A DNA stretch of 64,000 nt from assembly GCF_009604385.1 (NCBI RefSeq), contig NZ_WEGJ01000023.1, positions 1 to 64,000 of the forward strand, in the 5' to 3' direction. Positions 6,568 to 17,200 of the stretch are shown here, piece after piece. Below the pieces are notes generated by a model. It did not search any database. It saw only the letters and a list, made by a program, of their open reading frames with translations, and was not told the DNA's origin. The translations under genes and the position numbers were made by a program. The stretch's first letter is position 1, and every line of letters begins with the position of its first letter. This DNA comes from Streptomyces smaragdinus. GTDB lineage: Bacteria; Actinomycetota; Actinomycetes; Streptomycetales; Streptomycetaceae.

Positions 6568-8189
6568 CCGCCACCCACGAGGTCACCAACCAGCCCCCGC
6601 CGCTCACCGGCCACGACGTCGCCGAGGACCCGGTCCTGCTGGAGGGCGTCCGCCGCGAGGGCGCCGCGTGGCACCTCGACGAGCTGCACCGTCTCGGCCG
6701 CCGCGCGGGCAGCGAGGAGGTCCAGCGGTGGGCGGACCAGGCCAACCGGCACGAGCCGGAGCTGCGTACGCACGACCGCTACGGCAACCGGATCGACGAG
6801 GTGGACTTCCACCCCGCGTACCACTCCCTCATGGACGTCGCGATCGGCGCGGGCCTGGGCGGCACACCGTGGGCGGACGAGCGGCCGGGCGCGCATGTGG
6901 CGCGGGCGGCGGGGTTCATGGTGTGGAGCAGCGCGGAGTCGGGGCACGGGTGCCCGGTGTCGATGACGTACGCGGTGGTCCCGGCGCTGCGCCGGGCGCC
7001 GGAGCTCGCCGCCGTGTACGAGCCGCTGCTGACGTCCCGGGTGTACGACCCGGGCCTGCGGGCGCCCGCCTCGAAGCGGGGGCTGCTGGCGGGGATGGGG
7101 ATGACGGAGAAGCAGGGCGGGACGGACGTCCGGTCGAACACGACGTCCGCCGTCGAGTCGGCGGACGGGAGCTGGCGGCTGCGGGGGCACAAGTGGTTCA
7201 CCAGCGCGCCGATGAACGACGTGTTTCTGGTCCTGGCGCAGGCGCCGGGCGGGCTGTCGTGCTTCCTCGTGCCCCGGGTCCTGCCGGACGGGTCCCGTAA
7301 CACGTTCCGGATCCAGCGGCTGAAGGACAAGCTGGGGAACCGGTCGAACGCCAGCAGTGAGCCGGAGTTCGACGACACGGTGGCGTGGCTGGTGGGGGTC
7401 GAGGGGCAGGGGGTGCGGACGATCATCGACATGGTGACGATGACCCGGCTGGACTGCGTCCTCGGGTCCGCCTCCGGTACGCGGGCGGCGCTCGCGCAGG
7501 CGGCGCACCATGTGCGGTACCGGTCGGTGTTCGGGGCGAAGCTGATCGACCAGCCGCTGATGCGGAACGTGATCGCGGACCTGGCGCTGGAGTCGGAGGC
7601 GGCGACGACCCTCGCGCTGCGGCTGGCGGGGGCGGCGGACCGGGCGCATCGCGGGGACGCCGGCGAGTGGGCGTTCCTGCGGCTGGCCACGGCGGTGGGC
7701 AAGTACTGGGTGTGCAAGCGGCAGCCGGCGGCGGTCGCGGAGGCGCTGGAGTGCCTGGGCGGCAACGGCTACGTCGAGGATTCCGGGCTGCCGCGGCTGT
7801 ACCGGGAGGCCCCGCTGAACGGCATCTGGGAGGGGTCGGGGAACGTCAACGCGCTGGACGTCCTGCGGGCGCTGGCGCGGGAGCCGGAGTCCCTGGCGGC
7901 GTTCCGGGCGGAGGTCGCGGCGGCGGACGACGCGCGGGTGTCGGCGGCCTGGCGGTCCATCGAGTCCGACCTCGCGAACCCCGCGGACGCCCAGCTCCGC
8001 GCCCGCCGCCTGGTGGAACGCCTGGCGCTCACCCTGCAGGCGTCGCTCCTGGTCCGCCACGCCCCGGCGGCGGTGTCGGACGCGTTCTGCGCCTCACGGC
8101 TGGCGGGGGACCAGGGCTTCTCGTTCGGGACGCTGCCGGCGTCGACGGACATCGGGGGGCTGCTGACGCGGCTGCCGGCGGGGCTGTGA
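6564..8189 (+). CDS. aidB: AidB-like acyl-CoA dehydrogenase
   Basis: A 541-residue flavoprotein, the same length as E. coli AidB. Signature stretches shared with AidB are QPPPLTGHDVAEDPVLLEGV at the N-terminus, GMGMTEKQGGTDVRSNTT (about 175-195), RLKDKLGNRSNASSEPEF and REAPLNGIWEGSGN at about 415-430. AidB binds FAD and DNA, is induced by alkylation stress in E. coli, and shows only weak isovaleryl-CoA dehydrogenase activity. Here no ada or alkA gene is near; instead the gene is coupled to a TetR regulator and lies close to etfBA, which could take its electrons. The ATG at 6564 overlaps the regulator's stop codon. Confidence 0.88.
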   Translation: MTATHEVTNQPPPLTGHDVAEDPVLLEGVRREGAAWHLDELHRLGRRAGSEEVQRWADQANRHEPELRTHDRYGNRIDEVDFHPAYHSLMDVAIGAGLGGTPWADERPGAHVARAAGFMVWSSAESGHGCPVSMTYAVVPALRRAPELAAVYEPLLTSRVYDPGLRAPASKRGLLAGMGMTEKQGGTDVRSNTTSAVESADGSWRLRGHKWFTSAPMNDVFLVLAQAPGGLSCFLVPRVLPDGSRNTFRIQRLKDKLGNRSNASSEPEFDDTVAWLVGVEGQGVRTIIDMVTMTRLDCVLGSASGTRAALAQAAHHVRYRSVFGAKLIDQPLMRNVIADLALESEAATTLALRLAGAADRAHRGDAGEWAFLRLATAVGKYWVCKRQPAAVAEALECLGGNGYVEDSGLPRLYREAPLNGIWEGSGNVNALDVLRALAREPESLAAFRAEVAAADDARVSAAWRSIESDLANPADAQLRARRLVERLALTLQASLLVRHAPAAVSDAFCASRLAGDQGFSFGTLPASTDIGGLLTRLPAGL

Positions 8190-8223
8190 CGCGGGGGGCG
8201 CCCGATTCGTACCGGACATGAAA

Positions 8224-8266
8224 CGGCCGGCCCCCGGCGCGCTGGGTGCGCGTCGGGGGCCGGCCG
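8224..8266. terminator. strong bidirectional hairpin between aidB-like gene and the giant gene
   Basis: Thirteen-base perfect arms (8224-8236 and 8254-8266), extended inward by a further GC-rich helix with one G-U pair, lie between two convergent stop codons. Confidence 0.8.
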
Positions 8267-8281
8267 GTGAGAGGGGTTCGA

Positions 8282-11200
8282 CTACTTGCAGGCCTTGCCC
8301 TTCTTGCAGACCTGCGCCGGGACGTTGGTCAGTTCCTCGGTGATGACCTGGTTGTCGCGGACCAGCTCGAGCGGGCCGGTGATCGGGTTGTCGGGGAGCT
8401 GGAAGCCCTCCGGTACGTCCGTCTCCTCCAGGTAGTAGGTGTCGAGCGTCAGGGCGGCGAAGGTGCAGATGCCCTCGCCGTCCGTGGCGCAGGCCGTGTC
8501 GATCGCGGTGTCGGGGTCGGCACCGTCGGTCTGCAGCCCTGCCGTGCCGTTCGACTCCTGCCACAGCTGGAACACGGCCCCGGCCAGCGGATCGCCGGTG
8601 CTCTCGTCCGTCTTGTGGACGGTGATCGTGCCGACCTCACGCGGCGGGACGACGTCGACGATGAAGTCGACCGGCGCGGACGGCTCGGACACATTGCCCT
8701 CGGCGTCCGTCTCGGTCGCGGTCACCGTGTGCTCGCCCTCGCCGAGCGTGTCGCTCGGCGTGAACGTCCACGTGCCGTCGCTGCCCACGGTCGTCGTGCC
8801 GACCTGCCGGCCGTCCACGATGACCTGGACCGTGTCGCCCGGCTCGCCCGTTCCCGTGATCGTCGGCGTGTTGTCGTGAACGACTTCACCGTCGGTCGGG
8901 GAGGTGATGACCGGGGGCTCGACGGTCACGGTGGTGTCCACCGTGAAGTCGTTGCTCCCGGCCGGCGAGGTGTTGCCGGCGGCGTCGGTCTGGGTGGCGC
9001 TGACCGTGTGCGGGCCGTCGGCCAGCGGGTCGGTGAGCTCCAGGGACCAGGTGCCGTCGGGGCGGACCGTGGTGGTGCCGACGACGGTGCCGTCGACGGA
9101 GACCTCCACGGTGGCGCCGGGCTCGCCCGTGCCGGTGATCGTCGGGGTGCTGTCGTTGACGGTGGAGCCGTCAGCGGGTCCCGTGATCACCGGGGCGTCG
9201 GGCGCCACGGTGTCGATGGTGATGTCCACCGGCGCCGACGGGTCGGACGTGTTGCCCGCCGCGTCGGTCTCGGTGGCCGTGATCGTGTGGTCGCCGTCAC
9301 CGAGCGGGGTGCTCGGCGTGAACGTCCACGTGCCGTCGGGGTCGACGGTGGTCGTGCCGATCGGCGTGCCGTCGACGATGACCTCGATCGTGTCACCCGG
9401 GGTGCCGGTGCCCGAGATGGTCGGGGTGCTGTCACCGATCACATCGCCGCTGGACGGCGAGGTGATCACCGGGGGCTCGACGGTCACGGTGGTGTTCACC
9501 GTGAAGTCGTTGCTCCCGGCCGGGGATACGTTGCCCGCCGCGTCGGTCTGCGTGGCGCTGACCGTGTGCGGGCCGTCGGCCAGCGGGGTGGTCACGTCCA
9601 GCGACCAGGTGCCGTCGGGGTTCACCGTCGTCGTACCGACGACGGTCCCGTCGACACTGACCTCGACCGTCGCGCCCGGCTCACCGGTACCCGTAACGGT
9701 CGGGGTGCTGTCCGTGATCGTCGAACCATCCGCCGGACTCGTGATCACCGGAGCGGCCGGCGCGACGGTGTCGATCGTGATGTCCACCGGTGCCGACGGG
9801 TCGGACGTGTTGCCCGCCGCGTCGGTCTGCGTGGCCGTGATCGTGTGGTCGCCCTCACCGAGCGGGGTGCTCGGCGTGAACGTCCACGTGCCGTCGGGCT
9901 GGACCGTGGTCGTGCCGGCGGGGGTGCCGTCGACGATGACCGTGACCGTGTCGCCCGGCGTACCCGTACCCGTGATCGTCGGGGTGCTGTCACCGATCAC
10001 GTCACCGCTGGACGGCGAGGTGATCACCGGGGGCTCGACCGTCACGGTGGTGTTCACCGTGAAGTCGTTGCTCGCCGCCGGGGAGACATTGCCCGCCGCG
10101 TCGGTCTGCGTGGCACTGACCGTGTGCGCGCCGTCCGCCAGGGCGGTCGGAACGTCGATCGACCAGCTGCCGTCCAGACCGACCGTCACGGTACCGATCA
10201 CGGTGCCGTCGACGGAGACCTCGACCGTGTCGCCCGGAACGCCGGTACCCGTGATGGTGGGCGTGGCGTCGGTGACCGTCGAACCGTCGGCCGGGCTCGT
10301 GATCACGGGAGCGGGGACGGTCACGGTGGTGTTCACCGTGAAGTCGTTGCTCCCGGCCGGTGAGGTGTTGCCGGCCGCGTCGGTCTGCGTGGCGCTGACC
10401 GTGTGCGGGCCGTCGGCCAGCGGGGTGGTGAGGTCGAACGTCCACGTGCCGTCGGGGTTCACCGTCGTGGTACCGATCACGGTGCCGTCGACGGAGACCT
10501 CGACCGTGGCGCCCGGCTCACCGGTGCCGGTGACTGTCGGGGTGTTGTCCGTGATGGTCGAGCCATCCGCCGGACTGGTGATCACCGGGGCGGCGGGCGC
10601 CACGGTGTCGATCGTGATGTCGACCGGAGCGGACGGCGGGGAAACATTGCCGGCCGGGTCGGTCTGGGTGGCGGTGACGGTGTGGTCGCCCTCACCGAGC
10701 GGGGTGCTCGGCGTGAACGTCCACGTGCCGTCGGGCTGGACCGTGGTCGTGCCGGCGGGGGTGCCGTCGACGATGACCGTGACCGTGTCGCCCGGGGTGC
10801 CCGTACCCGTGATCGTCGGAGTGCTGTCACCGATCACGTCACCGCTGGACGGCGAGGTGATCACCGGGGGCTCGACCGTCACGGTGGTGTTCACCGTGAA
10901 GTCGTTGCTCCCGGCCGGGGAGACATTGCCCGCCGCGTCGGTCTGCGTGGCGCTGACCGTGTGCGGGCCGTCCGCCAGCGGCGTGGTGGTCGGCAGCGAC
11001 CACGTGCCGTCGGGGTTCACCGTCGTCGTACCGATGACGGTGCCGTCGACGCTGACCTCGACCGTGGCGCCGGGCTCGCCGGTACCTGTGATGGTCGGGG
11101 TGTTGTCCGTGATCGTCGAACCGGCCGCCGGACTCGTGATGACCGGGGCCGCCGGCGCCGTGGTGTCCACGGTGAAGATCACCGAGTTGGACACCGGCGA

Positions 11201-14200
11201 GACGTTGCCGGACGCGTCCGTCTGAGTCGCGGAGATGGTGTACGTGCCGTCCGCGAGGACGGCGGTGTCGAACGACCAGGTGCCGTCGGGCGCCACCAGG
11301 GCCGTTCCCAGCACGGCGCCGGTGCCGTCGGTGACTGTCACCGTCGAACCGGGGGTACCCGTGCCGGATACCGTCGGGGTGTTGTCGGTGGTCGTGGTGC
11401 CGCTGGTGGGCGCCGTGATCACCGGGGCCGCCGGGGCGGTGGTGTCGACCGTGAACGTGCTGGTCGCCGCCGGGGAGACGTTGCCCGCGGGGTCGGTCTG
11501 GGTCGCGCTGATCGTGTGCGAACCGTCCGCGAGCGGAGTGGTGACCGGCAGGGACCAGGTGCCGTCGGGGTTGACCGTGGCCGTACCGACGGGGGTGCCG
11601 TCGACGGTGACGTCGACCGTGGCGCCCGGCTCACCCGTACCCGTGATGGTCGGGGTGGTGCTGGTGATGGTGGAACCGTCCGCCGGGCCCGTGATGACCG
11701 GGGCGGCGGGGGCGGTGGCGTCGACCGTGAACGTGCTGGTCGCCGCCGGGGAGACGTTGCCGAGGGCGTCGGTCTGCGTCGCCTCGACCGTGTGCGGGCC
11801 GTCGGCCAGCGGGGTCGTGACGGGCAGGGACCAGGTCCCGTCCGGGGCCACGGTGACCGTACCGAGCGGAGTGCCGTCCAGGACGACGTTCACCGTGGCG
11901 CCCGGCTCACCCGTACCCGAAATGGTGGGCGTGGGATCACCGATGGTCGAACCGTCCGCCGGGGCCGTGATGACCGGGGCGGCCGGCGCCGTGGCGTCGA
12001 CGGTGAAGGTGCTCGTCCCCGCGGGCGAGGTGTTGCCGGCCGCGTCGGTCTGTGTGGCGCTGACCGTGTGCGGGCCGTCCGCCAGCGGCGTGGTGGTCGG
12101 CAGCGACCACGTGCCGTCGGGGTTCACCGTCGTGGTGCCGATGACGGTGCCGTCGACGGTGACCTCTACGGTCGCGCCCGGCTCACCCGTGCCCGTGATG
12201 GTCGGGGTGGGGTCGTTGATGGTGGAACCGTCCGCCGGACCGGTGATGACCGGAGCCGCCGGCGCCGTGGTGTCCACGGTGAAGATCACCGAGTTGGACA
12301 CGGGCGAGACGTTGCCGGACGGGTCGGTCTGGGTCGCGGAGATGGTGTACGTGCCGTCCGCGAGCGCCACCGAGTCGAAGGACCAGGTGCCGTCGGGGGC
12401 GACGGTGGCCGTACCGAGTACGGCGCCGGTGCTGTCGGTGACCGTCACCACGGAGTCCGGCGTGCCGGTTCCGGAGACGGTCGGGGTGGTGTCGGTGGTG
12501 GACGAGCCGCTGGTGGGCGCCTCGATCACCGGGGCCGCCGGGGCGGTGGTGTCGACCGTGAACGTGCTGGTCGCCGCCGGGGAGACGTTGCCGGACGGGT
12601 CGGTCTGCGTCGCGGTCACCGTGTGCGGGCCGTCGGCCAGCGGGGTGGTCACGGGCAGGGACCAGGTGCCGTCGGGGTTGACCGTCGTCTGACCGACGAC
12701 TGTTCCGTCGACGGTGACGTCGACCGTGGCGCCGGGCTCGCCGGTGCCGGTGATGGTCGGGGTGGTGCTGGTGATCGTCGAGCCGTCCGCGGGACCAGTG
12801 ATCACGGGGGCGGCGGGGGCGGTGGCGTCGACCGTGAACGTGCTGGTCGCCGCCGGGGAGACGTTGCCGGTGGCGTCGGTCTGCGTCGCCTCGACCGTGT
12901 GCGGGCCGTCGGCCAGCGGGGTCGTGACGGGCAGCGACCAGGTGCCGTCGGGGGCCACCGTGGCCGTACCGAGCGGGGTGCCGTCGAGGACGACGTTCAC
13001 CGTGGCGCCCGGCTCACCCGTACCCGTGATGGTGGGCGTCGGGCTGCTGATCGTCGAACCGTCCGCCGGGGCCGTGATGACCGGGGCGGCCGGCGCGCCG
13101 GTATCGACGGTGAAGTCGACCGGTGCGGATACGGGGGACACGATGCCGGCCGCGTCCGTCTGGGTGGCGGTCACCGTGTGGGGACCGTCGGCCAGCGGGG
13201 TGGTCGGGGTGAACGTCCAGGTGCCGTCGGGGGCCACCGTGGTGACACCGATGGCGGTGCCGTCCACGAAGACCTCGACCGTGGCGCCCGGCTCACCGGT
13301 GCCGGTGATGTCGGGGGTGGAGTCGGCGGTCGTGGATCCGGCCGCCGGCGAGGTGATCACCGGAGCCGCGGGCCCGGTGCTGTCGACCGTGAAGTCGTTG
13401 CTCGCCGCGGGCGAGACGTTGCCCACGACATCGGTCTGCGTCGCACTGACCGTGTGCGGGCCGTCGGCCAGCGGGTCGGTGGTCTGCAGGGACCAGGTGC
13501 TGTCCGGGTTGACCGTGGTCGTACCGATGACGACACCGTCGATGCTGACCGTGACCGTGGCGCCGGGCTCGCCGGTGCCGGTGACGATCGGCGTGGTGTC
13601 GGACGTCACGTCACCCTGACCGGGGAACGCGATGACCGGGGCGGCCGGTGCCGTGGTGTCGACGGTGAAGTCGACCGGCGTGGAGGCCGGGGAGACGTTG
13701 CCCGAGGGGTCCGTCTGCGTGGCGGACACCGTGTGGGTGCCGTCCGCGAGCGGGGTGGTGACGGGCAGCGTCCAGGTGCCGTCGGGGGCCACCGTCGTCG
13801 TACCGATGACGGTGCCGTCGAGCGTGACGTCGACGGTCGCTCCCGGAACGCCCGTACCCGTGATGTCCGGGGTGGTGTCGGCGGTCACCTGGCCCTGGGT
13901 GGGCGAGGTGATCACCGGCGCGGCGTCCGCGGTGGTGTCGACCGTGAAGTTGCTGGTCGCGACCGGGGAGACGTTGCCCAGCGGGTCGGTCTGGGTCGCC
14001 GTCACCGTGTGCGGGCCGTCGGCCAGCGGGGTGGTGACGGGCAGCGACCAGGTGCCGTCGGGGGCCACGGTGACCGTACCGAGAACGGCGCCGTCGAGCG
14101 TGACCTCCACGGTCGCGCCCGGCTCACCGGAACCGGTGATGGTCGGGGTGGCGCTGGTGATCGTCGAGCCGTCCGCCGGGGCCGTGATGACCGGGGCGGC

Positions 14201-17200
14201 GGGGGCAGTGGCGTCGATGGTGAAGTTACTGGTCGCCACGGGGGAGACGTTGCCGGCGGCGTCCGTCTGGGTCGCGGTGACCGTGTGCGGGCCGTCGGCC
14301 AGCGGGGTGGTGACCGGGATGGACCAGGTGCCGTCGGGGGCCACCGTGGCCGTACCCAGCGGAACACCGTCCACGACGACGTCCACCGTCGCGCCCGGCT
14401 CACCCGTACCCGTGATGGTCGGGGTGCTGTTGTTGATCGTCGAGCCGTCCGCCGGACCGGTGATGACCGGGGCGGCGGGAGCGGCGGTGTCCACGGTGAA
14501 AATCACCGAGTTGGACAGCGGCGACACGTTGCCGACGGCGTCGGTCTGCGTCGCGGTGATGGTGTACGTGCCGTCCGGGAGCGGGACCGAGTCGAAGGAC
14601 CAGGTGCCGTCGGGGGCGACGGGGGCCGTACCGAGAACGGCTCCGGTGCCGTCGGTGACCGTGACGGTCGAACCCGGCGTACCCGTACCCGAAATGGTCG
14701 GCGTGGTGTCGGAGGTCGAGGTGCCGCTGGTGGGCGCCGTGATCACCGGGGCGTCGGGCGCCGTGGTGTCGACCGTGAACGTACTGGTGGCGGGCGGGGA
14801 GATGTTGCCCGACGTGTCGGTCTGGATGGCGGACACCGTGTGGGGTCCGTCGGCCAGGGGGGTGGTGGTCGGCAGGGACCAGGTGCCGTCGGGGTTGACG
14901 GTCGTCTGGCCGATGACCGTGCCGTCGACGGTGACCTCTACGGTCGCGCCGGGCTCACCGGTGCCGGTGATGGTCGGGGTCGTGGTGCTGATCGTCGAGC
15001 CGTCCGCGGGACCGGTGATGGTCGGCGCGCCGGGGGCGGTGGTGTCGACCGTGAAGTTACTGGTCGCAGCCGGGGAGACGTTGCCCGAGGGGTCCGTCTG
15101 GGTGGCGGTCACCGTATGGGGACCGTCGGCCAGTGGGGTCGTGACGGGGATGGACCAGGTGCCGTCGGGGGCCACCGTGGCCGTACCGAGCGGGACGCCG
15201 TCCACGACGACATCGACCGTCGCGCCCGGCTCACCCGTACCCGTGATGGTGGGCGTGGGATTGCCGGTGGTCGAGCCGTCCGCCGGGGCCGTGATGACCG
15301 GGGCGGCGGGGGCGGTGGCGTCGACCGTGAAGTTACTGGTCGCAGCCGGGGATACGTTGCCCGAGGCGTCGGTCTGGGTCGCGGTGACCGTGTGGGGACC
15401 GTCGGCGAGCGGGGTGGTGGTGGGCAGCGACCAGGTGCCGTCGAGGCCCACGGTCGCGGTGCCGACCGGGACGCCGTCCACGACGACATCGACCGTCGCG
15501 CCCGGCTCACCCGTACCCGTGATGGTGGGGGTGTTGTCGGCGATGGTCGAGCCGTCGGCGGGCGAGGTGATGGTCGGGGCGGACGGCGCGGCGGTGTCCA
15601 CGGTGAAGATCACCGAGTTGGACACCGGCGAGACGTTGCCGGCGGGGTCGGTCTGCGTCGCGGAGATGGTGTACGTGCTGTCCGCGAGCGGGACCGAGTC
15701 GAAGGACCAGGTGCCGTCCGGGGCGACGGTCGCCGTACCGAGCGTGATGCCGCTGGTGTCGGTGACGGTGACGGTCGAGCCCGGCGTACCCGTACCGGTG
15801 ATGGTCGGGGTGGTGTCGGAGGTCACGGAGCCCTCGGCCGGCGAGGTGATCACCGGGGCGTCGGGCGCCGTGGTGTCGACGGTGAAGGTGCTGGTGGCCA
15901 CCGGGGAGACATTCCCCGACGGGTCGGTCTGGGTGGCGGTCACCGTGTGGGGACCGTCGGCCAGGGGGGTGGTGGTCGGCAGGGACCAGGTGCCGTCGGG
16001 GGCCACCACGGTGGTGCCGACGACCGTGCCGTCGATGGTGACGTCCACGGTGGCGCCGGGCTCGCCGGTGCCGGTGATGGTCGGGGTGGTGCTGGTGATC
16101 GTCGAGCCGTCCGCGGGACCGGTGATGACCGGGGCGTCGGGCGCTGTCGTATCTACGGTGAACGTGCTGGTCGCCGCCGGTGAGATGTTGCCGGCGGGGT
16201 CGGTCTGGGTGGCCTCGATCGTGTGCGGGCCGTCGGCCAGCGGGGTCGTGACCGGGATGGACCAGGTGCCGTCGGGGGCCACCGTGGCCGTACCGAGCGG
16301 GACGCCGTCGACGACGACGTTCACGGTGTCGCCCGGCTCACCCGTACCCGTGATGGTCGGGGTGTTGTTGCCGGTGGTCGAGCCGTCCGCCGGAGCGGTG
16401 ATGACCGGGGCGGCGGGGGCGGTGGCGTCGACCGTGAACGTGTTGGTCGCCGCCGGGGATACGTTGCCCAGCGCGTCGGTCTGCGTGGCGTCGACCGTGT
16501 GCACACCGTCGGCCAGGGGCGCCGGGGTGGGCAGCGACCAGGTGCCGTCGAGGCCCACGGTCGCGGTGCCGATCGGGGTGCCGTCGAGTACGACGTTCAC
16601 CGTCGCGCCCGGCTCGCCGGTGCCCGAGATGGTCGGCGTGGTGTCGGAGATGGTGGAGCCGTCCGCCGGGGTGCTGATCACCGGGGCGGCGGGGGCGGTG
16701 GTGTCCACGGTGAACGTGCTGGTCGCGGCCGGGGAGATGTTGCCCGAGGCGTCGGTCTGCGTGGCGTCGACCGTGTGCGGGCCGTCGGCCAGCGGGGTCG
16801 TCACCGGCAGGGACCAGGTGCCGTCGGGGGCCACCGTGGCCGTGCCCAGCGGGGTGCCGTCCACGACGACGTTCACCGTCGCGCCCGGCTCACCCGTACC
16901 CGTGATGGTCGGGGTGTTGGTGCCGATGATCGAGCCGTCGGCCGGACCGGTGATGACCGGGGCCGCCGGGGCCGTGGTGTCCACGGTGAAGATCACCGAG
17001 TTGGACAGCGGCGACACGTTCCCGACCGGGTCGGTCTGCGTCGCGGTGATGGTGTACGTGCCGTCCGCGAGCGGGACGGAGTCGAAGGACCACGAGCCGT
17101 CCAGGCCGACCAGGGCGGTGCCAAGGACGGCACCGGTGCCGTCGGTGACCGTGACGGTCGAACCCGGCGTCCCCGTACCGGAGACGGTCGGCGTGGTGTC

